From Bryobacteraceae bacterium (lineage in GTDB: Bacteria > Acidobacteriota > Terriglobia > Bryobacterales > Bryobacteraceae), in NCBI GenBank assembly GCA_026002875.1, contig BPGE01000001.1, positions 1,302,001 to 1,366,000 on the forward strand: a stretch of 64,000 bases of DNA, in the 5' to 3' direction. Under the pieces are notes generated by a model that was given only the letters and a program-made list of their open reading frames with translations, was not told where the DNA came from and did no database searches. Positions 53,119 to 61,459 of this stretch are shown piece after piece (positions within the stretch are counted from its first letter, which is position 1; each line of letters starts with the position of its first letter). A program made the position numbers and the translations under genes.

Positions 53119-53919
53119 ATGAGACCCACGGATCCGTTTGACGGCCCGCTCATGGCTGAAGGCTACGCATCAGCGCGGCCGCGGCTCCACGACCGGATTC
53201 TCCGGCGAGCCCTCTCTGCGGCTCACCGTCCGCCCGCCTTCAGTCTCGTCCTCGACGCTGGATGCGGCGCCGGCCTGTCCACCGCCGCCCTGTTGCCCTA
53301 TGCGCGGCTCGCCGTGGGGGCCGATGCACTGCCGTCCATGATCCGGCAGGCAGCGGAGCGTGTTCGAAGGGCGCGCTTCTGTGTTGCCCGGATGGAAGCC
53401 CTTCCGCTGAGAGATGCCTGCTGCGGCCTCGTCACCGCCGCCGGCAGCCTCAATTACGCGGATGTCCGCGCCGCCCTTCAGGAAGCGGCCCGGGTTCTCC
53501 AGCCGGGCGGGCTCCTTGCCGTCTACGACTTCGCGCCCGGGCGGCGCTTCCGCAAAGACAATTCCCTCGAAGAATGGTTTGACGCTTTCCTGGCCCGGTA
53601 TCCGAAGCCGGACGACGGCGCCATCCCGCTGGACCCATCCGCGCTCCGCGCCATGACGGAAGGTCTGTTCGAGCCAGTGGCTGACAGCAGGTTCAGCGAG
53701 GCCGAGCCCTTCGACGCGGCGCGCTACGCGGACTACATGATGACGGAGACCAACGTTGCCGCCGCCATCCGCGCCGGCGCAAGCCCCGCTTCCATCCGCC
53801 AGTGGATGGAAGCGGCTTTGCCAGCCGTCTTCGGAGGCCTGACGCGCGAAGTTCTGTTCGACGCCTACTTCGCCGTTTTCGCGAAGCCCAGCTCCTCCAG
53901 CACCCGCGTCGCGCCGTAG
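53119..53919 (+). CDS. Class I SAM-dependent methyltransferase
   Basis: A 266-residue methyltransferase of the Methyltransf_11 type. SAM motif I is VLDAGCGAGLST (about residues 44-55), then VGADALPSMI, ARMEALPLRDACCGLVTAAGSLNY and the post-motif ARVLQPGGLLAVYDF. The C-terminal part (FDAARYADYMMTETNV) is similar to small-molecule methyltransferases. The substrate is unknown. Its last 55 bases overlap the convergent S46 peptidase gene. Confidence 0.85.
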   Translation: MRPTDPFDGPLMAEGYASARPRLHDRILRRALSAAHRPPAFSLVLDAGCGAGLSTAALLPYARLAVGADALPSMIRQAAERVRRARFCVARMEALPLRDACCGLVTAAGSLNYADVRAALQEAARVLQPGGLLAVYDFAPGRRFRKDNSLEEWFDAFLARYPKPDDGAIPLDPSALRAMTEGLFEPVADSRFSEAEPFDAARYADYMMTETNVAAAIRAGASPASIRQWMEAALPAVFGGLTREVLFDAYFAVFAKPSSSSTRVAP

Positions 53920-55928
53920 ACCGCCCGCAGCGCCTCGATGATGCCGTTCGAGGCCACATGGACGCACCGCTCGCCGCGGTCCATCCCGTACACGAAGCGG
54001 TTGTGCATGGCTTCGTAATTGGAGTCGAACACGATCCCGATCACTTCGCCGCGGGTGTTCACCGTCGGGGAGCCTGAATTGCCGCCGATGATGTCCGCCG
54101 TGGAGACGAAGTTGAATGGCGTCTTCAGCTTCAGCGCGGACTTGCGCTCCAGCCATTTCGCCGGCAGCCTGTACGGGGCCTCGCCCGTCGCGCGGCGGTA
54201 CAGTCCGTCAAAGTCGGTCGCCCACCGCACCGGCTGTCCCTGCGCGTTCCGGTAGCCCTGCACGGCGCCGAAAGACAGCCGCAGCGAGCCGGTCGCATCC
54301 GGATAGACCGACGTCCCGTACAGCGTGAACCGCGCCCGCGCAATCCGCGAGGAGGCATCGCGCAGCACCGGGTCGAACTCCTCGTCGAAGACCTTGCGGA
54401 TCGCCCGCGCAGCCGGGTCGATCATGCGCACCAGCCGGATCATTCCGTCATCGGACTTCCGCACGGCAGCCGGATCGGCGGCCAGCCTCTTGCGCTCGTT
54501 CACGTCGTTCAGCTTCGAGCTGAACACATATCCGCGCGCCGCTTCGGCAGCCGTTCTGCCATCGAGAATCTGGCGCACCACCGGATGCGATGCGCCCAGC
54601 TCCGCGCTCAGCAGCTCGAACCACTTCTGCAGCATCAGGGCTTCCAGATCCGGCGTAATCGGCGTCTGCGCAAACAGCCTCAGCTCCAGAGACGGCAGCG
54701 CCGCGTCGCTGTACTCGCGCAGCCGCTCGGCGTTCGGCTTTGCGCGCTCCTCGGCCAGCCGGTAGAGGTTCCGCGCATAACTGAACATGTCGCAAAGAGC
54801 CGCCCCGCTCTCCAGCAGATACTCCGCCGAGCGCGGGCGCCACTTCCCGTACGCCGCCGCCACCTGCTCGAACGCATCGCCGAGTTCGTCCTTCGCCTTC
54901 GCATTCGCCGCAACAGCGGCGCGGAACTGCTCCTCGCTGCGCCGCTTGGCCTCCATGAGCCAGGGCTCGCGCATGCCCTTCAGCTCCCCGTCCCGAACCT
55001 TGAACGAGTTCTCTGCGCCGAACAGCTTGTCCCGGGCCACCCGGTGGTTTTCTTCGCTCTTCGAGCCGTAGTCCTTCAGAGCCTGGATGATCGCGCTCAG
55101 GTTGCGCAGTGTGCGCGGATAGCTGACATCGCGCAGGAATTCCAGCTGCGCCAGGGTGATGAAGCGGTCCGTCGAGCCCGGGTGGCCGCTGACCAGCGCC
55201 AGCTCGCCTTCGCGCGGCCCGCTCCCCGACCACTTCAGGTAATGGGGCGTCGAAGCCGGCTTGCCGTCTTCATAGGCCCGCAGAAACGTGATGTCCAGAC
55301 AGAAACGCGGATATGTGAAATTATCCGGGTCTCCCCCGAAGAAACCGAGCGCCTCTTCCGGCGCGAACACCAGCCGCACGTCCGTGTATTTCTTGTAGCG
55401 GTAGAGATGGTAGAGCGCCCCGGAGTACAGCGTTACCACCGTGCACGCGCCGCCGTGCCGGTCCATGCACTCTTTCTCGATGGTGTTCATCGCCGCCTGC
55501 CGCTGCGCGGCTGCCTTCGGGTCGGAAGGCGGCGCGGTGACAGCCTTGTTCACGCGCTCCGTCACATCCTCGATTTCGAGCAGCACCTGCACTTCCAGCC
55601 CCGGGCACTTCAGCTCCTTCTCCGGCGTGTCGGCGTAGAAGCCGTCGCGCATGTAGTTGTTCTCTTTCGTGCTGACGTTCTGGATGCAGCGCGACGCCAC
55701 GTGATGGTTGGTGAAGATCAGCCCGTTTGGCGAAACGAACGAACCGGAACCCCCGCCGAAGCGGACCGAGGACAGCCGCAGATGGTCCAGCAATTCTTTG
55801 GACGGTTTGAATCGGTACTTCGAAGCGAGCTGCGCTTCCGGAATCGCATTGAACAGCCACAGCCCTTCGTCGGCCCAGGTCAGGCCGATGGCGAGCAGCG
55901 CGGCAAGCAACAACCTGGTTGGTTTCAT
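53865..55928 (-). CDS. S46 family dipeptidyl-peptidase (DPP7/DPP11-like), exported
   Basis: A 687-residue protein with a signal peptide (residues 1-19, ending LTWAD). It has the S46 N-terminal block EGLWLFNAIP, the catalytic His in FTNHHVASRC (about residue 74) and the catalytic Ser in GGNSGSPTVN (about 617). The insertion helical domain of the family lies between (residues 280-560). These enzymes release N-terminal dipeptides from oligopeptides in the periplasm. ATG 55928 places the signal peptide correctly; longer frames run into the cation transporter gene on the other strand. Confidence 0.92.
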   Translation of the reverse strand: MKPTRLLLAALLAIGLTWADEGLWLFNAIPEAQLASKYRFKPSKELLDHLRLSSVRFGGGSGSFVSPNGLIFTNHHVASRCIQNVSTKENNYMRDGFYADTPEKELKCPGLEVQVLLEIEDVTERVNKAVTAPPSDPKAAAQRQAAMNTIEKECMDRHGGACTVVTLYSGALYHLYRYKKYTDVRLVFAPEEALGFFGGDPDNFTYPRFCLDITFLRAYEDGKPASTPHYLKWSGSGPREGELALVSGHPGSTDRFITLAQLEFLRDVSYPRTLRNLSAIIQALKDYGSKSEENHRVARDKLFGAENSFKVRDGELKGMREPWLMEAKRRSEEQFRAAVAANAKAKDELGDAFEQVAAAYGKWRPRSAEYLLESGAALCDMFSYARNLYRLAEERAKPNAERLREYSDAALPSLELRLFAQTPITPDLEALMLQKWFELLSAELGASHPVVRQILDGRTAAEAARGYVFSSKLNDVNERKRLAADPAAVRKSDDGMIRLVRMIDPAARAIRKVFDEEFDPVLRDASSRIARARFTLYGTSVYPDATGSLRLSFGAVQGYRNAQGQPVRWATDFDGLYRRATGEAPYRLPAKWLERKSALKLKTPFNFVSTADIIGGNSGSPTVNTRGEVIGIVFDSNYEAMHNRFVYGMDRGERCVHVASNGIIEALRAVYGATRVLEELGFAKTAK

Positions 55929-55991
55929 TCTTGTGTGCCTTTCGTTCTCAGAATAGCGGGGTGCGAAATCCGCCTGCTGGCCGCGTTGTGG

Positions 55992-55997
55992 GACAAT
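55992..55997 (+). promoter_or_regulatory. -10-like hexamer GACAAT before the cation transporter gene
   Basis: GACAAT ends 7 nt before ATG 56005 and overlaps the alternative ATG at 55996, so it favours the shorter protein and a nearly leaderless transcript. Confidence 0.35.
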
Positions 55998-56004
55998 GAA
56001 AGAT

Positions 56005-56628
56005 ATGGCTGGAGCTGGGCTTACTGAACGCCAGGCGCACGTGCAGCGGGGCCTGCGGCTGGAGTACATCACCCTCAGCTACAACGTCATCGAAGCCGTT
56101 GTGTCCATCACGGCCGGCCTCATCGCCGGCAGCATCGCGCTGGTCGGCTTCGGCGTCGATGCGGTGATCGAAAGCATTTCCGGGGCCGTGATGCTCTGGC
56201 GGCTCAAGATGGACGATCACCACCGCCGGGAGGAATTCGAACAGCGCGCCCTGCGCCTCATCGGCTATTCGTTCCTCCTGCTCGCCGCCTATGTCGGCTA
56301 TGAGGCGGCCGAAAAGCTCTGGAACCGCGAGGCGCCGGAACGCTCCATCCCTGGCATCGTGCTCGCCTGCTGCTCGTTGGCCATCATGCCCATCCTGGCA
56401 CGAAAGAAGCGCGCAGTCAGTTGCCAGATCGGCAGCGGCGCCATGGCCGCCGACGCCAAACAGACGCTGTTGTGCAGCTACCTTTCCGCCATCCTGCTGG
56501 GCGGTCTGCTGCTGAACGCGACGCTCGGCTGGTGGTGGGCCGATCCCGTTGCCGGCCTCATCATGACCCCCATCATCGCCCGCGAAGGCTGGCTCGCCCT
56601 CAAAGGCGAAGGCTGCAGCTGCCACTGA
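56005..56628 (+). CDS. Cation efflux (CDF-like) membrane protein
   Basis: The product read from ATG 56005 has 207 residues. Five or six helices are visible. Helix 2 carries FGVDAVIES, corresponding to the HxxxD metal site of CDF proteins, and helix 5 carries AADAKQTLLCSYLSA, matching HTxxD-type positions with Asp kept. The C-terminus ends in CSCH, a possible metal-binding tail, and lacks the usual cytoplasmic dimer domain. Proteins of this short type are annotated as cation transporters; the metal is unknown. Confidence 0.8.
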   Translation: MAGAGLTERQAHVQRGLRLEYITLSYNVIEAVVSITAGLIAGSIALVGFGVDAVIESISGAVMLWRLKMDDHHRREEFEQRALRLIGYSFLLLAAYVGYEAAEKLWNREAPERSIPGIVLACCSLAIMPILARKKRAVSCQIGSGAMAADAKQTLLCSYLSAILLGGLLLNATLGWWWADPVAGLIMTPIIAREGWLALKGEGCSCH

Positions 56629-56658
56629 AGAGTCCTGCCTCTTCGGCGCGGGGCCTGT

Positions 56659-58146
56659 TTAATCCCGCACCAGCCGCACATGATGCCGGACGAAATCACC
56701 GAGATCGGAAAGCGATCCCCCGGGCGTGAGAGCGACGGCAATGCAGCACTCTCGCAGAAAGCCTTCCCAGCAGGCATCAGGCTTGCCTACATAGCCATCG
56801 GTCAGAATCACTGCGTTTTGGATGTCGTTGAATTTCATGTGCTCCAGCACACAGCGGATGTCCGTTCCGCCCCAGGAAGGGATCTGTCCTGCGGCGAGTC
56901 GGCGGACCTGCATATCCTCGATTCTCGTGGAGAAAAGATGCACTCGCTGGGACACGAGCTCCTTGCACGCCAGAACGGCTTTGCAGAGGCTCGCAATGAA
57001 GGGGGTCGCGCTGCCGCTCACGTCCAGATAGACATGAACAGGAGTGATCCGGCGCCGTTGGCGTTCTGGCATCTCCCACCCGTACAGCAGCGGCTCCAGT
57101 CCGAGAAACCGCAGAACGTTCGACCGCCGGTCCATGGCCGGCACGGCAGTCAGCAGCCGGATGTTGTTCTCGCGCACGGACCGGGCTGCCGCATGGCCCT
57201 CATACGCGACCTTCTCGATCAGCCTTGTCAACGCTGCGGAATTCCTGGACTCGACTTCAGCCGGGATCTGCAGATTCAACTGGTACCGCATCTCCTCTTG
57301 GCTCCTGTGGGGCAGCCGGCTGTTCATCGGGGCGAGCGCCGCGGACACCTCCCGCGCCAAGTCCTCATTGCAGATTTCATCGTCCTGAAGCAGCGCCGGG
57401 TGGCTGCCGAGGAGCGTCAATTCATCCAGTGAGGGAACACGGTCAGGCAGCTCCTCAGGTTCTTCCCACTCGCATGCTGCTTCCTCGTCCGCCCAGATGA
57501 TGCTTTCCTGCCGACGGAGTCCCTCGGTCCCTTCTTCCTGAACCATCCCGTCCGCCATCTCCCTGTCCACTCCCCTCAGCAGTTCACCGTGGAAACGGAC
57601 GAGAATGTCGAAAAGCCGCAGCACGTCCGTGTACGTGGTTCCCCAAGAGTTGTAAAGGGCCTGATAGACCTGCCTCGCTTTCCACATCCGGCTCCCCCTC
57701 AGAACGCGCGGGACATAGACTGCGGTCCAGAAGCCCGGCTCCCTCATCCGGAATCCTACGGGCGGCCGCAGCAGGCACTCCGGGAACCGGCGGCTGCTGT
57801 AATACGACGTGAAGAGAGACCAGTAAGAGGGCTCCCGGGTCATGAAGCACACCATGGCATTGATCAGCGCGTCGAAGATGAAGTTGTCGATCTTCGTCAT
57901 CGGCCGGAGCTGGTGCCCGAGCAGCAGATGGAGCAGTTCATGGAGGATCAGCGCAGCCTGCCGTTCCGGCGTGCGGGCGTATCGCGCGGCGAAGTCGGGA
58001 TTCACAAGAATCACCGGTGCGTCAGCCTGAACCAGAGCCGCCGTCTCCACCTCGCGCGACTCCTGGATGTCCAGCAACCGCATCAGACCGCAGACCGCAT
58101 AGCTGCCTGCGGGAAACGCTTCCCAGACGGCCTCGGGCCGGATCAT
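56659..58146 (-). CDS. Putative metallopeptidase with C-terminal vWA-like domain (DUF2201)
   Basis: A 495-residue protein. The N-terminal domain has a zinc-protease-like H69-E-L-L-H73 with a later H78 (LLGHQLR), as in DUF2201_N. The middle is Glu-rich. The C-terminal vWA-like domain has the MIDAS-type YLDVSGSATPFI (about residues 370-381) and GGTDIRCVLEHM. ATG 58146 overlaps the preceding stop by four bases and has a GGAG site at 9 nt; ATG 58155 sits too close to that site. Together with the MoxR ATPase it should form a chaperone or protein-remodelling module, by analogy with other MoxR-vWA pairs. Confidence 0.87.
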   Translation of the reverse strand: MIRPEAVWEAFPAGSYAVCGLMRLLDIQESREVETAALVQADAPVILVNPDFAARYARTPERQAALILHELLHLLLGHQLRPMTKIDNFIFDALINAMVCFMTREPSYWSLFTSYYSSRRFPECLLRPPVGFRMREPGFWTAVYVPRVLRGSRMWKARQVYQALYNSWGTTYTDVLRLFDILVRFHGELLRGVDREMADGMVQEEGTEGLRRQESIIWADEEAACEWEEPEELPDRVPSLDELTLLGSHPALLQDDEICNEDLAREVSAALAPMNSRLPHRSQEEMRYQLNLQIPAEVESRNSAALTRLIEKVAYEGHAAARSVRENNIRLLTAVPAMDRRSNVLRFLGLEPLLYGWEMPERQRRRITPVHVYLDVSGSATPFIASLCKAVLACKELVSQRVHLFSTRIEDMQVRRLAAGQIPSWGGTDIRCVLEHMKFNDIQNAVILTDGYVGKPDACWEGFLRECCIAVALTPGGSLSDLGDFVRHHVRLVRD

Positions 58147-58547
58147 CGCACGCATCTCCTTTCGGGGAAGTGAAGCACGATCGGCTTCACCTCGGAAATC
58201 CGGTCGAGATTCGGCTCCCTGTCCAGCAGAACGATGTTGCCGGTCCGCTTGCTGGCGGCCACGCACCAGGCCAGCCCGTCCTCTATCACCGGCTCCCAGT
58301 CGGAGTGATCCTCGCTGACCACGGAGAGCCGCGGCCAGTCGAGCACACGGCTCATCGCCTGAATCCGCTGCCTGAGTTCTATTTCGGCCTCCTGCCGGGT
58401 GCCATTCCATTCCTTGCCGTCCAGCAGCGAGAGCACCCGGCGCGGACTCGGCCTCCTGGGCCAGCCGGCAGGCGGCCGAAGCAGCAGCCGGCGCACCAGC
58501 GGCCTGCCCGGGACAGTAAAGATGAAGCACATGCGCGGGATTTGCAT
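58143..58547 (-). CDS. Unknown 134-residue protein between MoxR and the vWA gene
   Basis: A soluble alpha/beta protein with a basic N-terminal third (RRLLLRPPAGWPRRPSPRR) and a C-terminal part with alternating strands (WCVAASKRTGNIVLLDREP, EVKPIVLHFPE). It starts 21 nt after the moxR stop, and its stop overlaps the vWA gene start (ATGA), so it is part of the same translational unit. No family is recognised. It may be an adaptor for the ATPase or a small substrate-binding protein. Confidence 0.65.
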   Translation of the reverse strand: MQIPRMCFIFTVPGRPLVRRLLLRPPAGWPRRPSPRRVLSLLDGKEWNGTRQEAEIELRQRIQAMSRVLDWPRLSVVSEDHSDWEPVIEDGLAWCVAASKRTGNIVLLDREPNLDRISEVKPIVLHFPERRCVR

Positions 58548-58568
58548 GGCGCCTCGCGACCTCCTCTC

Positions 58569-60089
58569 TCAGATGTGTTTGCCGCCGATCTGCGCGAGCG
58601 TCCGGCGGGTGCGGTTCCACTGCTCGCAAACCCGGTCCACGTGCGCCTCGGACTTCAGCTGGTTCTTCGCAAACATGGAAGTCAGCAGTTGTGCCAGAGC
58701 CTGAGAGCCCGGATCTTTGCCCTGGAGCGCGGCGATCTTCCGGCTGATCTTCTTGCCCACGAAGGTCTCAATTCCGCCATAGGTCTCGAAATACCCCTGG
58801 GCCGGAATCGCCGACAGCGCGTACTCCTCGGCCACCTTCTCCGCCACTCCCGCCACCAGCCGGCCGGCCAGATCGTGCTCCACCAGATAAGCCGCCAAGG
58901 CGTGGCGCGCGCCGTCGGGCAGGCTCTGCATGCAGTCGGCGACGATGATGGAGCGCTGCTGCAGGTCGAGCGCCTCGCTCCGCGCTGCCAGTGTCGCCCG
59001 GACGGCAATGTCGGGCTCGTTCAGAATCGCCGCAAGGTCCAGCGCCTTCCCTTTTGAGACGTTCTTCCACGCCTGTGCATGGGCCGCCGCCAGTTTCCCT
59101 CGAGGCACTGGAACTCCTTCCGCCAGGCTGGGAATCGAACAGAACAAAGCGAGGCGGAAAGATTCGGCCGCCTCCGCCGTCCCTTCGCTGAAGAGCTTCC
59201 GGACCGCATGGACTGCCGGGATGTTCCGCGTCAGCGTTGCCAGCCGCCTGGCGCTCAGCCTGATTCCGGCCTCCGGCAACAGCAATGCGATGTGCCGCAC
59301 GTAATCGACCAGTAGAGGCTGGAGCTGCTGCCTCAACGGTTCGTACTGCTGGCGCGCTCTCTCGAGCAGCTCCCTCAGGCGCGCGCCTGCGGCTTCCTCC
59401 GGCGTGCCGCCGGCACTGGTCAGGATCTTCATCTGCGCTTCTTCTCCCAGACCGTTCCAGTCAGGGATCTGCACTACGAATGCGTAACGGTCCGCCAGCG
59501 CCGAGTCCAATGGCTGGGACCCCGAGTAATTCTCAGTGCCGCCGGCAGACGCCGGCGGATTCATCGCCGACCAGCGGAAGCGCAGCTTCTCCAGCCGCAG
59601 CCCCTGCACCTTTCGCTCGTGGATGATCGAGAAGAGCTTGTTCTGCACGTCGGGACGGCATCGCGAGACTTCGTCGAAAAACACCGCCTCTGCGTCCCAG
59701 ATGGTCGCTGGCGTCTGCAGGTATTTCAGCGTCGCCGAGCCCTGCTCTGGCACCGGAAAGCCGATCAGGTCGTCGAAACAGATCAGGCTGGCATTGTAGT
59801 GGCGGAAGCAAAGGCCCAGCGCTTCTGCGATCCGCTCCAGCAGCATGGACTTGCCCGTTCCGTGCGGACCGATCAGCAGCAGCGGGTCTTCCGTCGCAAG
59901 GGCGGCCAGAATGGCCGGCTCCACCTCTTCCAGGCCATAGAGGCCCAGCCCTTCCAGGACCTTTGCGCTCTGCCGTGCACCGGCCCGGCCCTTCCTGCCG
60001 CGGCTGGCGCCCCTATCTGGCTCCTGTGCCGCCAGTTCGGGTGTGCTGCTGGGGTTCGGGTTCCCAACCGCTGCATCCGTTGTGCTCAT
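58569..60089 (-). CDS. MoxR-type AAA+ ATPase
   Basis: A 506-residue AAA+ protein with Walker A GPHGTGKS (residues 74-81), the DDLIGFPVP segment, and Walker B AVFFDEVSRCRPDVQNKLF. Sensor 1 is AMNPP, and ADRYAFVVQIPDW leads to the arginine-finger region. The C-terminal 200 residues exceed the usual MoxR length (about 320-350) and form an extra helical domain. The N-terminal 40 residues are disordered. A GGAAGGAG site precedes the ATG. It is the first gene of the MoxR-134 aa-vWA operon. Confidence 0.9.
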   Translation of the reverse strand: MSTTDAAVGNPNPSSTPELAAQEPDRGASRGRKGRAGARQSAKVLEGLGLYGLEEVEPAILAALATEDPLLLIGPHGTGKSMLLERIAEALGLCFRHYNASLICFDDLIGFPVPEQGSATLKYLQTPATIWDAEAVFFDEVSRCRPDVQNKLFSIIHERKVQGLRLEKLRFRWSAMNPPASAGGTENYSGSQPLDSALADRYAFVVQIPDWNGLGEEAQMKILTSAGGTPEEAAGARLRELLERARQQYEPLRQQLQPLLVDYVRHIALLLPEAGIRLSARRLATLTRNIPAVHAVRKLFSEGTAEAAESFRLALFCSIPSLAEGVPVPRGKLAAAHAQAWKNVSKGKALDLAAILNEPDIAVRATLAARSEALDLQQRSIIVADCMQSLPDGARHALAAYLVEHDLAGRLVAGVAEKVAEEYALSAIPAQGYFETYGGIETFVGKKISRKIAALQGKDPGSQALAQLLTSMFAKNQLKSEAHVDRVCEQWNRTRRTLAQIGGKHI

Positions 60090-60412
60090 CCTTCACTCTC
60101 CTTCCGGCGCGGAGAGGATCCATGCGGGGGGACGGAATCAGGCGGGACAGCCCTTCGTTGCGCCATCTCGCGCCACATCGTTCCCGTTTCCGGGCTGACT
60201 TTGGCACCTTGGCGGCTGAAGCCAGGTTGCCGGGCGGTCAGCGGGTCAGGCCCCTCGCGCCACTCTTGATGTGTTTCTGAAGCTTGCGCTTCAACCAGAA
60301 AAACGTACGCCGCCCGCAGCCGGTTTCAGGGTTTTTTCGCCTTGCGCATTCTTCCGTCCGCGCGTGCAGCCCGGCTCCCGCGGGCATACGATGGGAAGCA
60401 CGGGAGGCCGTG
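60090..60412. other. Divergent intergenic region between the MoxR operon and the methyltransferase gene
   Basis: About 320 nt with no convincing gene. It holds a hairpin at 60274-60302 (TGAAGC-TTGC-GCTTCA core with TTTCT/AGAAA arms) and a TACGAT -10-like hexamer at 60387-60392, 20 nt before ATG 60413. Frames open through this stretch have random-looking products. Confidence 0.4.
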
Positions 60413-61459
60413 ATGCGATCCGCCGCTTTCTGCGCGCTCTGGCTCGCGCCGGTATTCCCTTCCGCCTCGGGCCAAACCATGCCACCCCTCTCTTTCTCCG
60501 AATTACAGGCCAAAATGCGCGGCTTCCAGGAAAGCCGCATCCTCCTCACCGCCGTCGAACTGGACCTCTTCACCGCCGTAGGCGCCGGCGCCACCGCGCA
60601 GGAAGCAGCCCGCAGGGCGTCCACGCATCCCCGCGCGACGGAAATTCTGCTGAACGCTCTCGTGGCCATCGGCGCGCTCTCGAAAAGAGACGGCCGCTTC
60701 TTCAACACCCCTGCCACGCAACAGTACCTCGTTGCGGGCAGTCCGGATTTCGCCCGCCCCGCCCTCATGCACACCGTGCGCCTGTTCGACCCCTGGGCCA
60801 CGCTCACTGAATGCGTCCGCAGGGGCACGGCCGTCCGCGAGCCCGGCGTGGAGGCGCAGGATCCGCAATGGACCGAAAGCTTCATCGAAGCCATGCACTG
60901 GCGCGCGCAGAACGACGCCGCGGAGCTTGCCCGCATCGGCCGCGCTCAGGACGTGAACAGAATGCTCGACGTCGGAGGCGGTTCCGGCGTCTACTCCATC
61001 GCCTTTGCCAAAGCCAACCCGCAGCTCCGCGCGGAAATCCTCGACCTCGAGCCCGTCACCCGCATCGCGCAGCGCCACATCCGCGCGGAAGGGCTGGAAG
61101 ACCGCGTCGTCACGCGTGTGGGCGATCTCAAGAAGGACGAGTTCGGCTCCGGCTACGATCTCATCCTGCTCTCCGCCATCTGCCACATGCTGGACGCGCA
61201 GGAGAACCTCGATCTCCTGCGCCGCTGTTTCCGCGCCCTCGCGCCCGGCGGCCGCGTCCTGATCCGCGACTTCATTCTCGAGCCTGACAAAACCTCGCCC
61301 CCGCACGCCGCCATCTTCTCCGTGAACATGCTGGTCAACACGAAAGGCGGCGCCAATTACACCGAAGAGGAATATGCCTCCTGGCTGCGCGAGGCGGGCT
61401 TTTCCGGAATCAGACGCGAATCGGGCGGCCTGATTATTGGCCGCAAAGCCGCCCAGTGA
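60413..61459 (+). CDS. O-methyltransferase-like protein with an apparent signal peptide
   Basis: A 348-residue protein. The first 20 residues (RSAAFCALWLAPVFPSASG) look like a signal peptide, unusual for this class. Then comes a winged-helix dimerisation domain (SRILLTAVELDLFTAVGAGATAQEAARR) and a SAM-binding domain with LDVGGGSGVYS, LDLEPV, and GGRVLIRDFIL. This is the architecture of acetylserotonin/hydroxyneurosporene-type methyltransferases. ATG 60413 has a GGGAGG site; ATG 60479 inside would give a cytoplasmic form. The substrate is unknown. Confidence 0.83.
   Translation: MRSAAFCALWLAPVFPSASGQTMPPLSFSELQAKMRGFQESRILLTAVELDLFTAVGAGATAQEAARRASTHPRATEILLNALVAIGALSKRDGRFFNTPATQQYLVAGSPDFARPALMHTVRLFDPWATLTECVRRGTAVREPGVEAQDPQWTESFIEAMHWRAQNDAAELARIGRAQDVNRMLDVGGGSGVYSIAFAKANPQLRAEILDLEPVTRIAQRHIRAEGLEDRVVTRVGDLKKDEFGSGYDLILLSAICHMLDAQENLDLLRRCFRALAPGGRVLIRDFILEPDKTSPPHAAIFSVNMLVNTKGGANYTEEEYASWLREAGFSGIRRESGGLIIGRKAAQ

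Noticed and set aside
55929-56072. An extension of the S46 peptidase into the cation transporter gene
   Set aside because: The extension is not hydrophobic at its start, overlaps the divergent gene and displaces the signal peptide.
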